Of a stretch of 64,000 nucleotides of DNA, positions 18,055 to 26,489 are shown piece by piece. Each line of letters opens with the position of its first letter. Positions within the stretch are counted from its first letter, which is position 1. Where the stretch lies: positions 1,322,001 through 1,386,000 of the forward strand of contig NZ_CP031167.1 of assembly GCF_004346925.1 (NCBI RefSeq), read 5' to 3'. The notes beneath the pieces are model-generated. The model did no database searches. It had not been told where the DNA came from and was given only the letters and a program-made list of their open reading frames with translations. The stretch comes from Stenotrophomonas sp. ASS1. Lineage in GTDB: Bacteria > Pseudomonadota > Gammaproteobacteria > Xanthomonadales > Xanthomonadaceae. The translations under genes and the position numbers were made by a program.

Positions 18055-19302
18055 ATGATTCGTTCTCTACGCCCCCTGCTGCTGGCGCTGGCGCTGGCGC
18101 TGGTGCTGGTGCTGGCACTGGTCGCCACTGCCGCAGCCGCTGCATCGCCATCAGTGGAAGGCGAAGCCCTCGAGCAGGTCATCCTTCTCAGCCGCCACAA
18201 CCTGCGCGCACCGGTGGTGGCATCGGGCGCGTTGGCCAATGCGACTCCGGAGCGCTGGCCGAGCTGGGACGTAGGCGCCGGCGAGCTGACCAACAAGGGC
18301 GGCGTGCTGGAGGTCTACATGGGCCGTTACATCGGCCAGTGGCTGCGGCAGGCAAAGTTGCTGCCGGCAACGGGCTGCCCGCAGCCGAGCGACTTCCACG
18401 CGCACGCCAACAGCCTGCAGCGCACCCAGGCCACCGCGCAGTTTTTCGTTGCCGGTGCGTTCCCGGGCTGCCACGTGACGGTGGAACAGCGCATTCCGCT
18501 GGGCACGATGGATCCGTTGTTCAATCCGGTGATCCACAACGGTGATGCGGCCTTCCGCGAACGCGCGTTGTCGGCGATGCAACAGGCGCAGGCCGCATCG
18601 GATCTGGCACCGGCGCTGGCGATGGTGGAGGCGATCACCCGCTACCCGCAGTCGGCGGCATGCAAGGGGCACAGCGACTGCCATCTGGCGCTGGCCGATA
18701 CCACCTTCAGTACGGAACCGGGCAAGGAGCCTCGCGCGTCCGGATCACTGGCGCTGGCCAGCGGGCTGGTCGATGCCTTGTTGATGGAGCACTACCAGGG
18801 CAGTGGCATCCCCCGCGAAGGCTGGGGCCGGTTGACCACCGAGGCGCAATGGCAGGCGCTGGCGCAGATCCGCAACCGCTACCAGGACATCCTGTTCGGA
18901 ACACCCGAGGTGGCGCGGGACGTGGCCGCGCCGCTTTTGGCAAGAATAAACGGGCTGTTCGAAGATCCGGCGTCACCGAAGGTGAGCCTGCTGGTCGGCC
19001 ACGATTCCAACATCGGTTCCGTACTGGCGGCGCTGGGAATCACGGACTACACGTTGCCGGGCCAGTATGAGAAGACACCGATCGGCGGCCTGCTGCAGTT
19101 TGAACGCTGGCGTGATCGTGGGGCCGGCGAAGTGCGTTTCCGCCTGGCCTACGTCTACCCGACCACCGCGCAACTGCGAGATGCGCTGCCGTTGAGCGAT
19201 GTACAGCCACCCGGTCGGGTGGAGCTCGCGCTTCCCGGGTGTGGGCAGAATGGATGCAGTGACGTGCAGTTCGAGCGCGTGCTGCATCGCGCGCTGAATT
19301 GA
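18055..19302 (+). CDS. agp: Periplasmic histidine acid phosphatase, Agp (glucose-1-phosphatase) type
   Basis: A 415-residue exported phosphatase. The signal peptide is unusually hydrophobic, with alternating Leu-Ala and Leu-Val (about 8-30). The catalytic histidine motif is RHNLRAP (47-53) and the proton-donor pair is HD (316-317, 'VGHDSNIGS'). 'GGVLEVYMG', 'ANSLQRTQATAQFF' and 'GAFPGCHVTVEQRIPLGTMD' closely follow the glucose-1-phosphatase Agp of enterics. It should release phosphate from sugar phosphates, and some members act on phytate. Start chosen by the GGAGG site six bases before the ATG at 18055. Co-transcription with the upstream ABC gene is possible but interrupted by a SMAG unit. 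Confidence 0.87.
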   Translation: MIRSLRPLLLALALALVLVLALVATAAAAASPSVEGEALEQVILLSRHNLRAPVVASGALANATPERWPSWDVGAGELTNKGGVLEVYMGRYIGQWLRQAKLLPATGCPQPSDFHAHANSLQRTQATAQFFVAGAFPGCHVTVEQRIPLGTMDPLFNPVIHNGDAAFRERALSAMQQAQAASDLAPALAMVEAITRYPQSAACKGHSDCHLALADTTFSTEPGKEPRASGSLALASGLVDALLMEHYQGSGIPREGWGRLTTEAQWQALAQIRNRYQDILFGTPEVARDVAAPLLARINGLFEDPASPKVSLLVGHDSNIGSVLAALGITDYTLPGQYEKTPIGGLLQFERWRDRGAGEVRFRLAYVYPTTAQLRDALPLSDVQPPGRVELALPGCGQNGCSDVQFERVLHRALN

Positions 19303-19306
19303 ATGC

Positions 19307-19367
19307 CATCCACGCATGGCGTGGATCTACTGGCAGGCGGGTAGTAGATCCACGCCATGCGTGGATG
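19307..19367. repeat. Two SMAG units, inverted then direct
   Basis: An inverted unit ending in CTAC (19307-19330) is followed 13 bases later by a direct GTAG-headed unit (19344-19367), both of the ATCCACGCC type. They lie in the convergent gap between agp and the DUF885 gene, directly before a terminator hairpin. Confidence 0.85.
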
Positions 19368-19393
19368 GGTCCATCCCGGGACGCCGAACAGAA

Positions 19394-19419
19394 AACGGCC
19401 CGGGTTTCCCCGGGCCGTT
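19394..19419. terminator. Bidirectional terminator between agp and the DUF885 gene
   Basis: A perfect 11-bp stem (19394-19404 with 19409-19419) with a TTTC loop sits between two convergent genes. The minus-strand side continues into a short T-rich run (from AGAAAA on the plus strand), so it can end transcription from both sides. Confidence 0.7.
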
Positions 19420-19444
19420 CCGTTTCCAACTCACATCTGCGCGA

Positions 19445-21253
19445 TCACTCGATCGGCTGGTCCAGCATCAGCTGGCGTGCGAAACGCACCGGCGGCGCGC
19501 CGTAGGACAGCATCTGGTCGTGATAGGCCTTGAGGTTGAACTTGTCGCCCAGCTTGTCCTGCATCGCCTTGCGGGTGTCGAAGTGTTCCTGCGCACCGAC
19601 GAAGTAGGTCGGCAGCTGTGCCGAGGTCAGCTGCGCGCGCACCCACTTGCCCGAGGCTTCGCTTTCCTGCTGGAAGGCATCGTGGGTCATCAGGTGCATC
19701 GCCTTTTCGCGATCCCAGTTGTCCACGTGCACGCCCTGGTCGAGGATCGCGTTGGAGATCGTGCGCAGGTAGAACTTCAGCTGCACCAGGTGGAACAGCG
19801 GGTCGTTGTTGAGGTAACCCTGCTCCTGCATCATGCGCTCGGTGTAGACCGCCCAGCCTTCGGCGAACAGGCCCGAACGCAGCACGGCACGCAGGGTGGA
19901 GGGGAACTTGGCCGAATGCCAGCCTTCCAGGTAGTGGCCCGGGGTGCCTTCGTGGATGCTCAGCAGGTGGATCATGCGCGAGTTGTACTCACGCAGGAAC
20001 GAGTCGACCTGCTTGTCGTTCCAGTCGTCCGGAATCGGCGACACGGCGTAGAAGGTCTTCAGGTTCTTGTCCAGCGGGCCCGGCGAATCGCAGTAGGCCA
20101 CGGCCACGCCACGCTGGAATTCCGGCATCAGGATGATGTCCACCGGCGCGTCGGGCAGGGTCATCAGATCGTGCTCGCGCACGAATGCGGTGGACTGCTC
20201 CAGTGCGGCCTTGGCATCGTCGACCACCTTGTCGCGCGCCGGCTTGTCGGCGTAGGCCAGCTCCAGCGCGGCCTCGATCGCCTTCTGCTGCTGCTCGTCG
20301 GTCGGCTGTGCCGGCATCTCCGGTGCGCCCGGCTTGTCCTTCAGCACGGTCTGCGCGATGCCGTACATGTCTTCGCGCACGCGCTTGAGTTCGGCGCGTG
20401 CTCGCTCGCCGATCTCCTGGCGCGACAGCGACGAGTTCAGCGCGAACTTCAGCTTCTGGTCGTACTTTTCCGCACCGATGCGGAAGTCGCCCTTGGCGTT
20501 CGGCACCAGGGTCTTGTCCAGCCAGGTCTGCTGCTCGTCCACGGCCTTCTTCAGGCCATCGATGGCGGCCTGCAGGCGCTGCTGGTCGGCCTGCGGCAGT
20601 TCACCGATGTGCGGGGTGATGAAGGTATCGACGATGCTGAGGATGCCCTTGTTCTGCTTGGCCACCGTCTCGGCGTGGATCTTCGGCACGCGGGCCGGAT
20701 CCAGGTTCTCGCGTGCCTGGGCGAAGATCGCCGGCAGCTTTTCCATACGCGCGGTGGCCGACTTCAGGCGCTCCGGCAGCGGCGCGAACTCGCGGGCCAT
20801 CAGGCCGTAGATCGCGCTGCCGGCCACGCCGTTGTACAGCTGCGGGTCCCACTTGCCGGACTGCATGACCTCGGCATTCCAGATCTCGGACTGCAGCTGG
20901 TTGCGCAGGATCGCCGCGTCCACCTGGTTTTCGCGGCCCAGCTTGGCCACCTCGATCTTGTCCAGCTCGCCCAGCAGCGCCTTGTAGGCGGCCAGGGTCT
21001 TCTGCTGGCCGGCGGCGCTCAGGTCGTCGATCTCGCTGTCATAGCGGTGGTCACCGATCTGGGTGGCGCTGACCGGCGAGAGCTGCATCCAGGTGTCCAG
21101 GGCGCGCTTGGACAGGTCGGCGAAGGCGGCATCAACAGCCGCGTCACCGGCCTGCTGGTTGGCGGCCGGGGTGGAACCGTTGGTCGGGGCGTCGGCCGGC
21201 TGGCAACCGGCAAGGGCGGCGACCAGGGCGAAGGCAAGAAGATGCGGGCGCAT
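19445..21253 (-). CDS. DUF885 family lipoprotein (putative metallopeptidase-like)
   Basis: A 602-residue lipoprotein. The N-terminus has a signal sequence with the lipobox LAGC, so the mature protein should be membrane-anchored. The conserved DUF885 hallmark 'HEGTPGHYLEGW' lies near residues 433-444. Family members share a fold with M2/M3-like metallopeptidases and the two histidines are thought to bind metal, but no canonical HExxH is present and activity is unproven. The ATG at 21253 begins the lipoprotein signal; longer in-frame extensions contain no signal. It is divergent from the GFA gene at a 113-bp gap. Confidence 0.85.
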   Translation of the reverse strand: MRPHLLAFALVAALAGCQPADAPTNGSTPAANQQAGDAAVDAAFADLSKRALDTWMQLSPVSATQIGDHRYDSEIDDLSAAGQQKTLAAYKALLGELDKIEVAKLGRENQVDAAILRNQLQSEIWNAEVMQSGKWDPQLYNGVAGSAIYGLMAREFAPLPERLKSATARMEKLPAIFAQARENLDPARVPKIHAETVAKQNKGILSIVDTFITPHIGELPQADQQRLQAAIDGLKKAVDEQQTWLDKTLVPNAKGDFRIGAEKYDQKLKFALNSSLSRQEIGERARAELKRVREDMYGIAQTVLKDKPGAPEMPAQPTDEQQQKAIEAALELAYADKPARDKVVDDAKAALEQSTAFVREHDLMTLPDAPVDIILMPEFQRGVAVAYCDSPGPLDKNLKTFYAVSPIPDDWNDKQVDSFLREYNSRMIHLLSIHEGTPGHYLEGWHSAKFPSTLRAVLRSGLFAEGWAVYTERMMQEQGYLNNDPLFHLVQLKFYLRTISNAILDQGVHVDNWDREKAMHLMTHDAFQQESEASGKWVRAQLTSAQLPTYFVGAQEHFDTRKAMQDKLGDKFNLKAYHDQMLSYGAPPVRFARQLMLDQPIE

Positions 21254-21366
21254 CGGCGTTCCTGTACTGGGGTCAATTCCCGAGCATAGGCCTCCGGGGC
21301 TGCTTTGTCCCCGTGCCATAGGATTACCATGGGCACTGACAAGGACCCTCCAGCGGAGCGCAGGAC

Positions 21367-21723
21367 ATGGAATACCAGGGAAGCTGCCATTGCGGCAGGA
21401 TCGCATTCACCGTACAGGCCGAGGCGCCGATCAGCGACGTCATCGACTGCAACTGCTCGATGTGCCGTCGCCGCGGCAGCCTGCTGTGGTTTGCCCCGCG
21501 CGAGGCGTTCCAGCTGAGCACCAATCCCGCGGACGTGGCCACCTACCACTTCAACAAAGCTCACATCGATCATCACCACTGCCGCGAGTGCGGCGTTGCC
21601 CCCTACAGCGAAGCGGTGGACCCGCGCACCGGTACGCCGATGGTGGCGGTGAACGTGCGCTGCGTACCGCAGGTGGATCTGGCCACGTTGGCGGTGATGT
21701 CCTACGACGGAGCGGCACTGTGA
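21367..21723 (+). CDS. GFA/CENP-V family zinc protein
   Basis: A 118-residue protein of the GFA (glutathione-dependent formaldehyde-activating enzyme) fold. It carries the zinc ligands in the usual clusters: CHCG at 7-10, CNCSMC at about 29-34 and CRECG near 74-78. Most single-domain GFA proteins have no proven formaldehyde activity. The gene ends in GTGA, overlapping the start of the next gene, so the two are translationally coupled, which is the only functional hint. Confidence 0.85.
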   Translation: MEYQGSCHCGRIAFTVQAEAPISDVIDCNCSMCRRRGSLLWFAPREAFQLSTNPADVATYHFNKAHIDHHHCRECGVAPYSEAVDPRTGTPMVAVNVRCVPQVDLATLAVMSYDGAAL

Positions 21724-22535
21724 CGCCGCTGCGCGCGTGGACGCGTGTGGTGGCGATGCCGGTGCTGCTGCTGGCACTGGCGGCCTGTGCCAAGAACGGC
21801 GAGAGGGCGCAGGAGGCGGGTGCCGCCGCTGCCGATGCTGCTGTCGCTTCGCCGGAAGGTGCGTTCCTGGCCTACGAGCATGACGTGCAGATCCAGCTGG
21901 AAGCGGCGCAGATTGCACCGCGCATCCAGCAGGTGGCGCAGGCCTGCCAGAGTGCGAAGTTCGGTGATTGCGCGGTGCTGCAGGTCGACCAGCGCAGTGG
22001 CGAGCAGCCCAGCGGTGAGGTCAAGGTACGCATCGCGCCGAAGGGCACCGAGCCGTTGATCGCTCTGGCCGGTGAGGGGGGCACGCTGCAGTCGCGCAAT
22101 ACCCGCGCCGAGGACCTGGCGCAGGAGGTAGCAGACACCGCACTGACCAAGGCGCGGCTGGAGAAGGAACACGCGCGGCTGCTGTCCTACCAGGACCGCA
22201 AGGACCTGAAGATCGAGGACCTGATGGCGATCACCACGCGCCTGTCGGAGATCGAAGCGGGCGTCGAACAGGCCAACAAGGATTCGGCGCAGCAACGCCG
22301 GCGCATCGATACCCAGCTGGTCACGATGCACTTCGATACCACCTCGGGCCAGCGCAGCCGCAGCGAGATTGGCGAGGCGCTGAGCGAATCGGGCAGCATC
22401 CTCAGTACCAGCGTTGCGTTCCTGATCCGCGCCGCGGCCGCGCTGCTGCCGGTGGCGGTGCTGGCCCTGATCGCGGCCTGGGGTGTGCGGGCGTGGTGGC
22501 GTCGCCGCCGCCGCAGGCTGCCGCCCAGCCTCTGA
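21720..22535 (+). CDS. DUF4349-like lipoprotein with C-terminal TM helix
   Basis: A 271-residue protein. The N-terminus has a lipobox-like end ('VLLLALAACAK'), a low-complexity Ala linker, then a domain with 'NTRAEDLAQEVADTALTKARLEKEHARLLSYQ', matching DUF4349 proteins with their central coiled coil. The end holds one TM helix ('AAAALLPVAVLALIAAWGV') and an Arg-rich tail. Function unknown; DUF4349 proteins are envelope-associated. The GTG at 21720 overlaps the GFA stop as GTGA, favouring it; an ATG at 21756 would also give a full lipoprotein signal. Confidence 0.75.
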   Translation: MTPLRAWTRVVAMPVLLLALAACAKNGERAQEAGAAAADAAVASPEGAFLAYEHDVQIQLEAAQIAPRIQQVAQACQSAKFGDCAVLQVDQRSGEQPSGEVKVRIAPKGTEPLIALAGEGGTLQSRNTRAEDLAQEVADTALTKARLEKEHARLLSYQDRKDLKIEDLMAITTRLSEIEAGVEQANKDSAQQRRRIDTQLVTMHFDTTSGQRSRSEIGEALSESGSILSTSVAFLIRAAAALLPVAVLALIAAWGVRAWWRRRRRRLPPSL

Positions 22536-22566
22536 GGTGAAGGTTGATGCCGGCAACCCGCCGGCA

Positions 22567-22860
22567 TCAGCCCTCGTCGGTCTCGTACTCGACGAACACG
22601 TCCAGCTCCAGTGCCAGTTCCTGCACGGCATCGCGCACCTTCTGCGCGGTGCTTTCATTGCCGACTTCCACTTCCAGTTCGTGGATGCCCGGGCCGATGT
22701 CATCGGACAGCCCGGCCGAACTGGAATCGTCGTCGTCCATGTGCGGCATCAGGTCGTCGGTTTCCTCGACATGTTCGATGCCGTCCAGGCCGAGCAGCAG
22801 GTCGCTGATGGCACGGGCGTCGTCTTCGGTTCCGGTGATGCGCAGTCGCAGCATGGCCAT
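22567..22860 (-). CDS. Small acidic protein, unrecognised
   Basis: A 97-residue very acidic protein with a run of four Asp followed by three Ser near the middle. Predicted secondary structure runs strand, helix, loop, strand, helix, strand, so a ferredoxin-like (ACT-like) fold is possible, with 'LRLRITGTEDDARAISDLL' at the start and 'IHELEVEVGNESTAQKVRDA' later. I do not recognise the family. It sits alone on the minus strand between the DUF4349 gene and a LysR gene. A start at codon 3 is equally possible. Coding is supported by consistent codon use and clean ends. Confidence 0.6.
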   Translation of the reverse strand: MAMLRLRITGTEDDARAISDLLLGLDGIEHVEETDDLMPHMDDDDSSSAGLSDDIGPGIHELEVEVGNESTAQKVRDAVQELALELDVFVEYETDEG

Positions 22861-22928
22861 GGCGTCGATACGGTGTGGGGTTGCCTGCAGCCTAGCCAGC
22901 GTGAAGCAAAGAACGGGTGAGGGCGCAG

Positions 22929-23873
22929 TCAGGCGCGTGTGGCCGGGCGCCCGAGCAGGCTTTCCGGCAACGCGGGAATCGGCGTGCGTTCGTCCTGCGC
23001 CTGCTCCAGCAACCAGTCAATGAACAGGCGCGCGGCGTGGCTCGGCGGTTGCCCTTCGGCGTGCACCACGTGATACGCATAGCGCGCTTTCAGTGCCGGG
23101 CCGGGCAGGCGTACCACTTCGTAGCGCTGCAGGTAGGGCTGCGCGATGTGGGTACGTGCCAGCACCGCGCCCATGCCGTACACCGCGGCACGCATCGCAT
23201 CGGTACTGTCGGCGAAGGTGTGCATCGGCGGCAGTGGCGAGGGTGGGCGCACGCCGGCATGGCGGAACCAGTCACGCCAGCCCTGCGGCGACAGATCGGT
23301 CAGCAGCGGCAGGTCGGCGATGCGCGCCGGATCGACCAGCGTTTCAACCCCGGCCAGCGCCGGCGAGGCCACCGGGAACAGGTAGTCATCCATCAGGTGC
23401 TGTGCACGCAGGCCCGGCCACTGGCCCAGGCCATAGCGGATGCCGACTTCCGGGCCGTTGTCGTCGTAGCGATCCAGACCGCTGCCCGTGTGCAGTTCGA
23501 TGCGGATGTGCGGATGGGCCTGGGTGAAGCGTGGCAGCCGTGGCAGCAGCCAGCAGTAGGACAGCGAGCGCAGCGTGGTGATCCGCAGCGGCACGCTGTC
23601 GGCATCCGGCTGCAGGTGATGGGCGACGGCCGCGACATCGGAGAAGGCGGCGCTGGCGGCGTCGGCCAGCTGCCGGCCCTCGGCAGTCAGGCGCACGCCG
23701 CGGGCGTGGCGCAGGAACAGCCGGGTTTCCAGCACCTCCTCCAGCCGGCGCACATGGTGGCTGACCGCGCTGGCGGTCAGGTGCAGCTCCTGGGCGGCCT
23801 GGGCGAAGTTCTGGTGGCGCGCGGCGACCGCGAACACGGCCAGTGCGGGGAGCAGGGAAGGGCGTAGCTGCAT
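22929..23873 (-). CDS. LysR family transcriptional regulator (GcvA-like)
   Basis: A 314-residue DNA-binding regulator. The N-terminal winged helix reads 'LPALAVFAVAARHQNFAQAA' and 'LHLTASAVSHHVRRLEEVL', the GcvA-type LysR helix-turn-helix, with 'FLRHARGVRLTAEGRQL' after it. The rest is the periplasmic-binding-like effector domain. It faces an EamA exporter gene across a 115-bp gap, so it probably controls that gene and itself. The start at 23873 is placed directly before the helix-turn-helix, as in most LysR proteins; a far upstream start would add over 100 non-conserved residues. Confidence 0.9.
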   Translation of the reverse strand: MQLRPSLLPALAVFAVAARHQNFAQAAQELHLTASAVSHHVRRLEEVLETRLFLRHARGVRLTAEGRQLADAASAAFSDVAAVAHHLQPDADSVPLRITTLRSLSYCWLLPRLPRFTQAHPHIRIELHTGSGLDRYDDNGPEVGIRYGLGQWPGLRAQHLMDDYLFPVASPALAGVETLVDPARIADLPLLTDLSPQGWRDWFRHAGVRPPSPLPPMHTFADSTDAMRAAVYGMGAVLARTHIAQPYLQRYEVVRLPGPALKARYAYHVVHAEGQPPSHAARLFIDWLLEQAQDERTPIPALPESLLGRPATRA

Positions 23874-23882
23874 GTCCAGCCT

Positions 23883-23895
23883 CAAACCATATTTG
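23883..23895. promoter_or_regulatory. Candidate LysR operator
   Basis: A short palindrome CAAA-N5-TTTG sits 9 bases before the lysR start codon in the divergent gap. LysR proteins bind such T/A-rich dyads. It is the only clear dyad in the gap, but the link is inferred. Confidence 0.35.
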
Positions 23896-23988
23896 TGGCT
23901 GGCAGCGATACTACGCGCTTGTGTGGCGGGCGTCTGCGCCTGATCCTGTCTGCCTTGGCGAGGAACAGACGATGGACGGAGGCAGGGC

Positions 23989-24861
23989 ATGAATGCGGTC
24001 CCACAGGCGGCCGAGCGCGACTGGCGCACGCCGCTGGAATTGACCCTGCTGGGCGCCATCTGGGGCTGCTCGTTCCTGTTCATGCGGGTGGCGGTGCCGT
24101 CGTTCGGCCCGTTCGCGCTGGTCGAGGTGCGGCTGGTGCTGGGCGCGCTGGTGCTGCTGCCGTTCCTGTGGCGCGCCCGCGCGCAGTTCCCGCCGCGGCG
24201 CTGGCTGTGGCTGGCACCGATCGGCCTGATCAACTCGGCGCTGCCGTTCGTGCTGTTCGCCTATGCCGCCGAACAGGCACCGGCCGCGATCGGTGCGATC
24301 TGCAATGCGATGACCGTGCTGTTCGCCGCGCTGATCGCCTTCCTGTTCTTCGGCGAGAAGATCGGCATGCGCCGTGCGGGCGCGCTGCTGGTCGGCTTCG
24401 CCGGCGTGGTGGTGCTGGCCACTGCCAAGGTCTCCGGCCTGAGCATCGGCACCGCGGTGCTGGCCGGTGCGGCGGCTTCGTTGCTGTACGGCCTGGGCGT
24501 GAACCTGGTGAAGCGGCACATGACCGGCCTGCCGTCGGCGGCCGCGGCGGCGGCAACGCTGTCGTGTGCCTCGCTGTGGATGCTGCCGATGGCGGTCAGC
24601 CATTGGCCGCAGGCGGCGATTCCGGCCAAGGCCTGGGGCGCAGCGATCGCGCTTGGCGTGGCCTGCACCGGGCTGGCGTTCCTGATGTTCTATCGTTTGA
24701 TCGGCCGTATCGGCCCGTCGCGTGCGTCGACCGTGACCTATCTGATTCCGCTGTTCGGCGCTGCGTTCGCGTGGTTGTTCCTGGGTGAGCCGGTGACGCT
24801 GCAGATGCTGATTGCGGGTGCGTTGATTCTGGGTAGCGTGGCGGTGAGTCAGAAGGGTTGA
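23989..24861 (+). CDS. EamA/DMT family exporter next to LysR regulator
   Basis: A 290-residue protein with ten TM helices in two EamA repeats ('LLGAIWGCSFLFMRVAVPSF' and 'YRLIGRIGPSRASTVTYLIP'). Such exporters move amino acids or other small metabolites, but the substrate is unknown. It is the divergent partner of the LysR gene, a common regulator-target arrangement. It ends 9 bp before a large palindrome. Confidence 0.87.
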   Translation: MNAVPQAAERDWRTPLELTLLGAIWGCSFLFMRVAVPSFGPFALVEVRLVLGALVLLPFLWRARAQFPPRRWLWLAPIGLINSALPFVLFAYAAEQAPAAIGAICNAMTVLFAALIAFLFFGEKIGMRRAGALLVGFAGVVVLATAKVSGLSIGTAVLAGAAASLLYGLGVNLVKRHMTGLPSAAAAAATLSCASLWMLPMAVSHWPQAAIPAKAWGAAIALGVACTGLAFLMFYRLIGRIGPSRASTVTYLIPLFGAAFAWLFLGEPVTLQMLIAGALILGSVAVSQKG

Positions 24862-25133
24862 TGCGTTGGCGTTTTGCGCGTGGCGCGTGCTGAAGGTGCT
24901 TCATCGTTCATGGGCGTCACTTTTCTTTTCGCGCGAAAAGAAAAGTAACCAAAAGAAACGCGCCGCCAGGTCGCGAGCCGGTGCTGCGCACCGGTACCCT
25001 GCGCTCCTCGGCCCGTCGAGGGACGGCGCGGGAACTCGCTGCGCTCAGACACCCGCGCCTCTTCGCCCTCGCCGGACCTGCGGTGCTCGGCTCGCTCAAG
25101 GCGGACCCAGATCAAAGGCCACAGCTGCACCCA

Positions 25134-25157
25134 GTAGATCCACGCCATGCGTGGATG
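25134..25157 (+). repeat. SMAG unit at palindrome centre
   Basis: A GTAG-headed ATCCACGCC/GCGTGGAT unit located at the symmetry centre of the large palindrome. It is the same subtype as the copies near 18.0, 19.3 and 30.7 kb. Confidence 0.85.
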
Positions 25158-25244
25158 CCTTTGCCGTTGATCTTGACCTTCCAGTCCGCCTTGAGCGAGC
25201 CGAGCATCGCAGGGGAATCAGGGGCGAAGAGGCGGCGATGTCCT

Positions 25245-25270
25245 GTAGAGCCGACTGCTAGTCGGCTGAC
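25245..25270 (+). repeat. GTAG-headed REP of GCCGACT type, one arm only
   Basis: GTAG head then an 8-bp stem AGCCGACT/AGTCGGCT. It replaces the corresponding part of the left arm of the large palindrome, so it appears to have been inserted or substituted after the palindrome formed. Confidence 0.75.
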
Positions 25271-25450
25271 TTCCTCGCGCCGTCCCCTGATTCACCGAGA
25301 AGCGCAGGGGACCGGCGTGCGAAGCACGGCGGCTCGCGACCTGGCGGCGCGTTTCTTTTGGTTACTTTTCTTTTCGCGCGAAAAGAAAAGTAACGCCCAT
25401 GAACGATGAAGCACCTTCAGCACGCGCCACGCGCAGAACCCGCGACGGCG

Positions 25451-26353
25451 TTACTTCACCGGCACCGGAATACTGCAGAGATCGATATGCCCCGCCGGGC
25501 GCTTGTAGAAATCATCCACGCGATTGCGACGCGCTTCGACAGTATCGGCAAACGTCTTCGAGTCGGTACGCAGCACCTGGATCGACGTGCGCTCGGCCAC
25601 CGGCACATCGCTGGCACGGCGGATAGACACGATCGGCGTGCGCAGCTTCGGGTCGGCATAGAAACCCATCGGCGCCGGGCCGCGCGGGGTCGCGCTGAGC
25701 AGCTCCATGCCCTTCAGCACGCGGCCGACCAGGGTGATGTTGCGGTCCAGCTGGCGCGGCGACTGGCCGGTCACCACGTACAGTTCGGCACCGATGCTGC
25801 TGTCTTCCTCGTTGCTGCGGCCAGCGCCGAGCATGCCGTAGCAGTGCGCCAGCCAGGCCTTGCCGGCCTGCGGGTCCTGGCCGACCGGGAAGCCGTCGAC
25901 GAAACCGGTCTGCGCGGCCCAGCCATCGCGATCCGGCAGCACGCTGACCTTCAGGCCGGCGCTGGCGCGTTCGAATTCGGCCGGCAGCTTGCGCGCGGCG
26001 CTGCCGAACGGCTTGGCCTTGGCCGCGTCATCGGCATCGGCATCGCCGAACTGCACCACGAAGTTGTCCTGCGAGCGGTAGATGCTGGTGCCGTCCCAGA
26101 AGTGCTCGCGGGCGAAGGTCTGGATGTTGGCGACATGGCGCGGGGCGAACTGCGGCGCCAGCTCGATGATCACCCGCCCGGCCGGCAGGTCCATGTACAG
26201 CAGGTTGGCCGGGTCCGGGGTGCGCCAGTCGCTGGCCGCCGAAGCATCAAGAATCTGCTGCGGACTGCGGTAGGGCGTGGCCGCGCCGGCCAGGACGGGC
26301 AGCAGGCAGGACAGGGCGAGGGCGGTCAGGGCAAGGCGACGGCGGTGCGGCAT
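25451..26353 (-). CDS. Exported cyclophilin-type peptidyl-prolyl isomerase
   Basis: A 300-residue protein with a signal peptide (about 1-24, 'VLAGAATPY') and one cyclophilin-like domain. Visible family features are '[20 protein letters not shown]', '[20 protein letters not shown]' and '[14 protein letters not shown]'. The usual F-H-R active-site phrase reads '[13 protein letters not shown]', so the arginine may be kept but other residues differ, and isomerase strength is uncertain. It would act in the periplasm. It is divergent from the PadR regulator gene. Confidence 0.82.
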   Translation of the reverse strand: MPHRRRLALTALALSCLLPVLAGAATPYRSPQQILDASAASDWRTPDPANLLYMDLPAGRVIIELAPQFAPRHVANIQTFAREHFWDGTSIYRSQDNFVVQFGDADADDAAKAKPFGSAARKLPAEFERASAGLKVSVLPDRDGWAAQTGFVDGFPVGQDPQAGKAWLAHCYGMLGAGRSNEEDSSIGAELYVVTGQSPRQLDRNITLVGRVLKGMELLSATPRGPAPMGFYADPKLRTPIVSIRRASDVPVAERTSIQVLRTDSKTFADTVEARRNRVDDFYKRPAGHIDLCSIPVPVK

Positions 26354-26453
26354 GGGAACCCCGGAACATGAACGAGGCTTCGATTCTGCGTGAGCGGCCC
26401 GGCCACGCCAACCGGCAGAGTGACTAACGACACACTCGCTATACCGAACTTCG

Positions 26454-26478
26454 CACTACTGTGGACTTCAACGTAGTG
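26454..26478. promoter_or_regulatory. Candidate PadR operator dyad
   Basis: CACTAC at 26454-26459 is the reverse complement of GTAGTG at 26473-26478, a 13-base-spaced dyad ending 11 bases before the padR start codon. PadR repressors often bind a dyad over their own promoter. Autoregulation is inferred. Confidence 0.4.
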
Positions 26479-26489
26479 GAGGGCCGGTC

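Larger units (their letters stand above)
24871..25439. repeat. Large nested palindrome with SMAG unit at its centre
   Basis: The terminal arms 24871-24980 and 25330-25439 are reverse complements with only two mismatches over 110 bp. The similarity continues inward, more diverged: blocks around 24981-25040 match 25280-25329 and 25046-25110 match 25165-25235. Each terminal arm holds its own near-perfect palindrome built on ACTTTTC and CGCGCG. A SMAG unit (25134-25157) sits near the centre and a second GTAG unit (25245-25270) only in the right arm. It fills the gap between two convergent genes, ending 9 and 11 bp from their stop codons. Confidence 0.9.

Noticed and set aside
19445-21253. Canonical HExxH zinc protease in the DUF885 protein
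   Set aside because: The motif is HEGTPGH, with a different spacing from HExxH. It is a DUF885 hallmark only, so peptidase activity is not claimed.
24849-25409. Several frames of 80-140 codons in the large palindrome
   Set aside because: They are made of the palindrome and REPs, start and end arbitrarily, and give Arg/Ala-rich nonsense. I recall similar sequences being misannotated as proteins in databases.
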